Shown here: piece by piece, positions 63,801 through 64,000 of the stretch
Position numbering within the stretch: the stretch's first letter is position 1
Layout of the letters: each line of letters starts with the position of its first letter
NCBI GenBank assembly: GCA_000154345.1
Contig: DS480350.1
Coordinates: forward strand, 186,001 to 250,000
Origin: [Clostridium] leptum DSM 753
Lineage (GTDB): Bacteria; Bacillota; Clostridia; Oscillospirales; Acutalibacteraceae
DNA: 64,000 nt
Direction of reading: 5' to 3'
Translations under genes and position numbers: made by a program
The notes under the pieces: generated by a model
Database searches by the model: none
The model's input: the letters and a program-made list of their open reading frames with translations, nothing else
Told to the model about the DNA's origin: nothing

Positions 63801-64000
63801 GATTCTTGAGCCTTATACCATTACCCTGGTGAACCAGGGCGACACTGCTCTGGATTCTGACGGCAGATACCAGCTGAAGGACGGGTGGTATGCCGGAAGG
63901 CCGTTCTACTTAAACGAGGGCGGCTTCGATATGACCTGGGACTGCGGCGTGGTGTTAGGCTCCGGCGGAACCACTGCGGCCGCTCCTGGCGGCGGGGTTT
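51823..64000 (+). CDS. Giant secreted SpaA/SdrD_B repeat surface protein (3' truncated by window edge)
   Basis: One frame is open from ATG 51823 (behind AGGAGG) to the window end, over 4,050 codons. A signal peptide covers about residues 1-43 (HRCLAVLLSAAMLAGVMIPS). An adhesin-like N-terminal region (to about residue 400, 53,030) follows. Then come about 20 SpaA/Cna_B-like repeats (53,030-59,870) of 85-140 residues, with strands such as LIKVD...LTGAEFTLY, GTYYLRETQ and KAPDGY. They probably form internal isopeptide bonds. The central region (59,870-61,917) has no repeats. From 61,918 at least five SdrD_B-like domains follow, each with a calcium-type loop (DLNRDGIQD, DTNRNGIQDEED). No LPXTG motif is reached. 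It is probably a cell-wall-anchored adhesin. Confidence 0.93.
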   Translation, partial: MKHGKHLRKKENRAGRSVWHRCLAVLLSAAMLAGVMIPSAAGAGLGANVEFSAKIVKDTGDTAEAIQSVDSGDSFFLALDYKFSSSPDGVSYGGAAIAIQLPEYVKVDLAGSVVTSDFKQPEVAEVTLPGGQVIQRVTIPCQDRIDQGRAGIIYLKCYFENMVTPDQTVGSFNSILFTGTLTDGSGNTEKLDQRIDPVSITSMADQQWNIQKTVTDPAPAGEEIPVVTKQDGYYYVTYQIAVTDPVENMNRYGRLNCEEFSVTDTLPAADRENGGAQLVSVGYLDRSSQFQPLAEGDGYTKESNADGSLKSLTFQYVNKFDQSMVTEGQVRVPNGSLLPTTYQVTVKFDAAAYQIPTNVPFVRAVLDNQAQVSYKPLAKDAVVKDSSAKVQVGDVEDKTTPVELIVEKTLTIQGDGLAVSDNTFVLNGEKQAVYGSAQFTLYSDPECTQVAKDIDGSEEAGAGRLLDGTGRVKFSNLRYGTYYLKETQTPDGFTGVGEAIQVTLNQDGTVTAGGKTLQKGEALTVDNTTDENGPGYAAFWKKGMGSGENTEKFLPGVSFRLTNNADASKVYTAVSGSDGLVLFEGIPAGEYTLQETGVPEGGEYEVSDKTYTVTVKGNQVNYPDGLQKDGNKPYILNQSEKGILKITKVDSTDRGVTLPDAEFALYGPYTSESAVPENPDEGDLAAELVTGADGTAASEPLETGWYLLRETKAPDTYAIMQRDTRVQITSNHTEALQIENAQRGALQIIKYGQLTLGSVATESRVPLAGAVFGVYTDPDCKTLAKDSNGNDARVTTRVSGNEPDTPAITLDPGTYYVQEISAPSGYQRDDTIHTVVIEQKKTFELTADNLVDRQGQLKIEKQSDKTGDIDLSGAVFEVYAADDTDFTEPLDRITTDENGEGYSKFLPSGSYILREVQSIAGHITPSEPFKGVDGSNVAVTDGDGIRVANNQLTTVIVKNEPYVTIRLHKVDSQKTGMSLSGAEFALYATEEDAENDRNRLPVNGQTGGADIVTTGTDGMAVFTGLIPGTTYWYRELTAPAGYEASSEPVEITAPDQPSNYADVTQDVTNDRYGKFQVYKEGGTLDNTGVMQPLAGAEFVYYPKISPNPGADLLAAQQNGTLKTLGTTGVDGVLTTGELEPGTYWVQETKAPDGYDLDTAAKEVTVTPGAGIDGYSAAVRVTFTDDFDSGKIQIKKVSSLDSNTTLQASFKVQQKQADGTYADYPNSQNPLILTTGANGTVTSGWLPAGDYQLIEQSVTGQYVLDGTPHLFTITAGQTNKAYFDKPIENVPMRRIGIDKFELWKISDGSSLTLRQSNVTFTIYAEDPTKNPDAQPVTTVTSASETKYTGYLAPGDYWIQETVPEDYSVDSVTTDGAAPVQVTSNVYKVTLAPDKDLVVTWNNVSDKARIELIKVDQEDHDKYLTGAEFTLYQVVDDQDPAAEEIEVNGQKLWLKVVAEKITSGTLTDAVTGAVPGGALTGLLDTGTYYLRETQPPPHDKDYFYEISQEWTGPIMVTEEDDGKIVGPQIIENYWPVPVEGWKIDQGGNALEGAWVALFKTEADAQKAQAELNKDEDFFSKQLVNGELPETVLKEYNMLQAAESKDGGVLHFTNLQPGATYYALEIIGIDYYVHNLDIHKVYPKQNGDQWNLYEMTGDTKAETDPVFRLENLAYGMISVKKTLEISGETYPLNEVTFNVYAADPDDYSKPATGADGKILDPVTTITTGTGNTAAGVGISSLLKPGWYVLQEAKAPEYVDFDPDTAPYYSVYVSSDGQDRLEGENQEFTTRTDGNGTWTINCTYEKTPIANESAWGQVKIQKISADQGDNGKKLTATFKVQQKQDDGTYGDYPEGNAMTITTDPAKDYVISGFLPEGEYQLVETSVQSGYTLDSTPIKFVIEPNRITGGDNKINGVYYPLDDKDATPDPIVIENQKQGSLELTKTGDILGEKDPLSGVTFKLYRNETGDPEADCAGTAQKTVTTGANGLISMTNLDAGNYWLKETSVGTANEANGFKAGMVVAVTIEAGQKTTQFYDPADLNTAKTELLNTTAYGKLQIVKQDAADQTKLSGVKFGIYSDSTASTKVGEMTTNADGAALSDLLPAGDYYLKELNTPSGYFDNTDTIYGPYTVAENQITSQKEGKAIVIENTKIQTVKVVKVDSKTNGSISGEAMKAAKFELWDKPEDQGGQVLQTVTGKETIEFVNLQPNTTYYVKEVTPPTGYTFEAGKEDYFYPVTTGNTGAAEVRISNDPLGAIRLEKKANWENPDAQHILALPLEDVTFELHRYDMSQPDGLGELVATKETDEDGEILFTGLEPGDYMLKEQVPADFVQGTQLQKITVVKGETDETYTGDNYIVNYPNKGRFTFTKFMGDGKTPLTVTSDSQRAEFALYEGDQADPGKLVDTFRVRLDGTFESADLDAGTYTIVETKAPDGYTLDSTPITFTVTAKQITNLDETEATKVINQAKGNLEFTKKGDSQNGSPVLNTAVFQLYDENKQPVGDPVTNVKNGVYRWEGLDAGTYYIRETQAPDGYSLDDTWYEAVIPANQNDPTVTYRPETAGNMNGGVLTNESDSGRILIKKADENGTGLQGAQFAVYQLEPGDVQGQQVGGIITTDENGAGVSDLLPAEDAGTRYLVKELKAPDGYSLDERYYETQKIVTVKPVQELSEIEKLGVHNNASFTNKFKTDIVMFNTEILKGITDDTADKSLLEEEFTTSFTLRDYAKGENELAASRLVVTDQDIQMQYQEQGEYKTEPTRDDAYRVNWVRVYSAYNAQTDPDLDVTVPDASKPVSAKVQYQPAADLGSDDESTWRDVPNGAIENVQSLGADGATVSIPAGLEAMAFRVVYTGVDEHFVANGIDFEVTFAQRPSDASLHEITKITNTAAYEYTFVQKDEEGRDVPVTDGRASNTVEATLPLIESIRIPVSLTVKPEGTQTTYAPNSDVTFVVTAKNESQTDNFREPILSFDLPVGTTLNDFVEGDSQFVIMRMWEDEDGNTVGTPLTPDLFSIDTVKATRVGSGGELIELEQDTQKVTMTFPDVELKPGERIVIRFSAHIDPNSQADTLWCPAFLGSSYEIPQSVENQYGVSYAPVITGDGGSFKEDEDLDEILGNGGSEYVNNYANIVVGQNSSLSIYKQVKGEYDDRYKNYSELGHTAPGGSIDYKIRVSNGSDDKAVSTRVVDILPFAGDTLTDRTDTTVTNRATDLERRPALNSVTVLSSDGQPIDSAFVRIYYCTDDTSAWTAESRSQYTAEEELPMIYTTGRNGDPWTSSAAHTWSATPPADLSTVTAIGVEVTQPLANGDYIEVQVNMTAPQYATDEIEDYYGKYISNSAMCSVVRNSNTGDTIALSDRPENQEVKCVLDLPKGAIGDYAFYDQNQNGIQDAEDLPVAGLGVRLITTRITADGTQTTTTETTTDSSGYYLFDDLDCNIMLSGKEDGDPDDPSNYVGGVIYQYQVEFDMPPAGDDGVYVPTRQYEGGDTAVDSNIDRNGRSEILRLGVVSNPDTSRLEGQRDMTIDAGFVIPAALGDYVWIDLNRDGIQDPDEPGVNGVRVRLYTVDDSGKVSDAPLAETVTAAQEGKDGYYFFDNLTKGRYVVEFDITSLRNDLGLYQYGFTTANQGAGDHPETADSDAKNAVDGNDRIMRTDVITLDYQQTDLTWDAGLVYYSALGGYAYDDRNYNDVQDLGIPLTGTKVSLYRVIDNVREEQPIATAVVDENGEYLFEYLLEGEYQVLFEYPEGYQAVLPNIGGDDALDSDVFETAPDLNSGYTQTIRLPANSISLHNDGGARLYGAIGDYVWLDANKNGIQDAGEEPVQNVTVYLQMREGGSSIWKKVDTTKTNEKGYYVFESLKGGPDVDCQYRVCFDLPGGSVITVPYAGSDRAADSNVQGFYLEGWGYPSDVISIGYGQRDMTTDAGIVVTSGSVGDYVWLDTNRNGIQDEEDTGLEGIRVVLEYSPSGDVSDDTQWIQAGETTTNEKGYYRFDELSEGYYRVKFQILEPYTITLVNQGDTALDSDGRYQLKDGWYAGRPFYLNEGGFDMTWDCGVVLGSGGTTAAAPGGGV

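Overview
The window looks like a chromosomal segment of an anaerobic gut-type Clostridia (Firmicutes; an Oscillospiraceae/Ruminococcaceae-like member is my best guess). Support for this: a transketolase split into two genes, a clostridial feoAAB operon with a Cys-rich FeoB partner, strong AGGAGG ribosome binding sites, an LnrJK/LnrLMN-like signalling and export module, and a giant SpaA/SdrD_B-type surface protein. No species call is possible from sequence alone.

Positions 1 to about 15,100 are the right-hand part of an integrative mobile element of the Tn916/ICE type. The AT-rich left edge holds a Sel1-repeat protein and two XRE regulators. A long minus-strand operon (11,501 down to 2,146) encodes a zinc-ribbon SF2 helicase, two unknown proteins, a DnaN-like sliding clamp, a small ORF with no clear start, a MoxR/RavA-like AAA+ ATPase, a Cys-rich mini-protein, SSB, and a ViaA-like VWA protein. 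A control region follows, with iterated operators, a leader peptide with a competing-hairpin attenuator, and 11-bp repeats. It precedes a sigma-like gene and a Tn916-orf8-like gene. Next come a highly structured candidate ncRNA with its own promoter and terminator, an excisionase-like gene and a tyrosine integrase. The element stops close to two tandem initiator tRNA-Met genes (minus strand), whose 3' ends face the integrase.

Positions 15,400 to 50,200 are ordinary chromosome made of small transcription units. They include a ferrous iron operon (feoA-feoA-feoB-Cys-rich protein-DtxR regulator) with three copies of GTTAG-N6-CTAAC, a ROK regulator, Cdd1-like and YaaA proteins, Bcp peroxiredoxin, a WYL regulator, a decayed zinc-ribbon gene, a radical SAM protein and a GyrI-like protein. 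A two-component system diverges from a three-gene ABC exporter. After these come an oxidoreductase, ThpR, two YjbQ paralogues, a P-loop kinase-like protein, class II aldolase, an RND exporter with its TetR repressor and palindromic operator, an SDR, a NUDIX hydrolase, a DUF1275 protein, an MFS transporter, a YaeR-like VOC protein and the split transketolase.

Positions 50,500 to 64,000 hold a BTAD (SARP-type) regulator followed by one uninterrupted reading frame of more than 4,050 codons. That frame encodes a secreted giant protein with about 20 SpaA/Cna_B-like repeats, a non-repeat central region and at least five SdrD_B-like domains, and it runs off the window end. Two TTTGTGA heptamers 11 bp apart lie just upstream of its -10 box, as expected for a SARP-type activator site. 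I consider this regulator plus giant adhesin unit and the structured ICE ncRNA the most interesting parts of the window.
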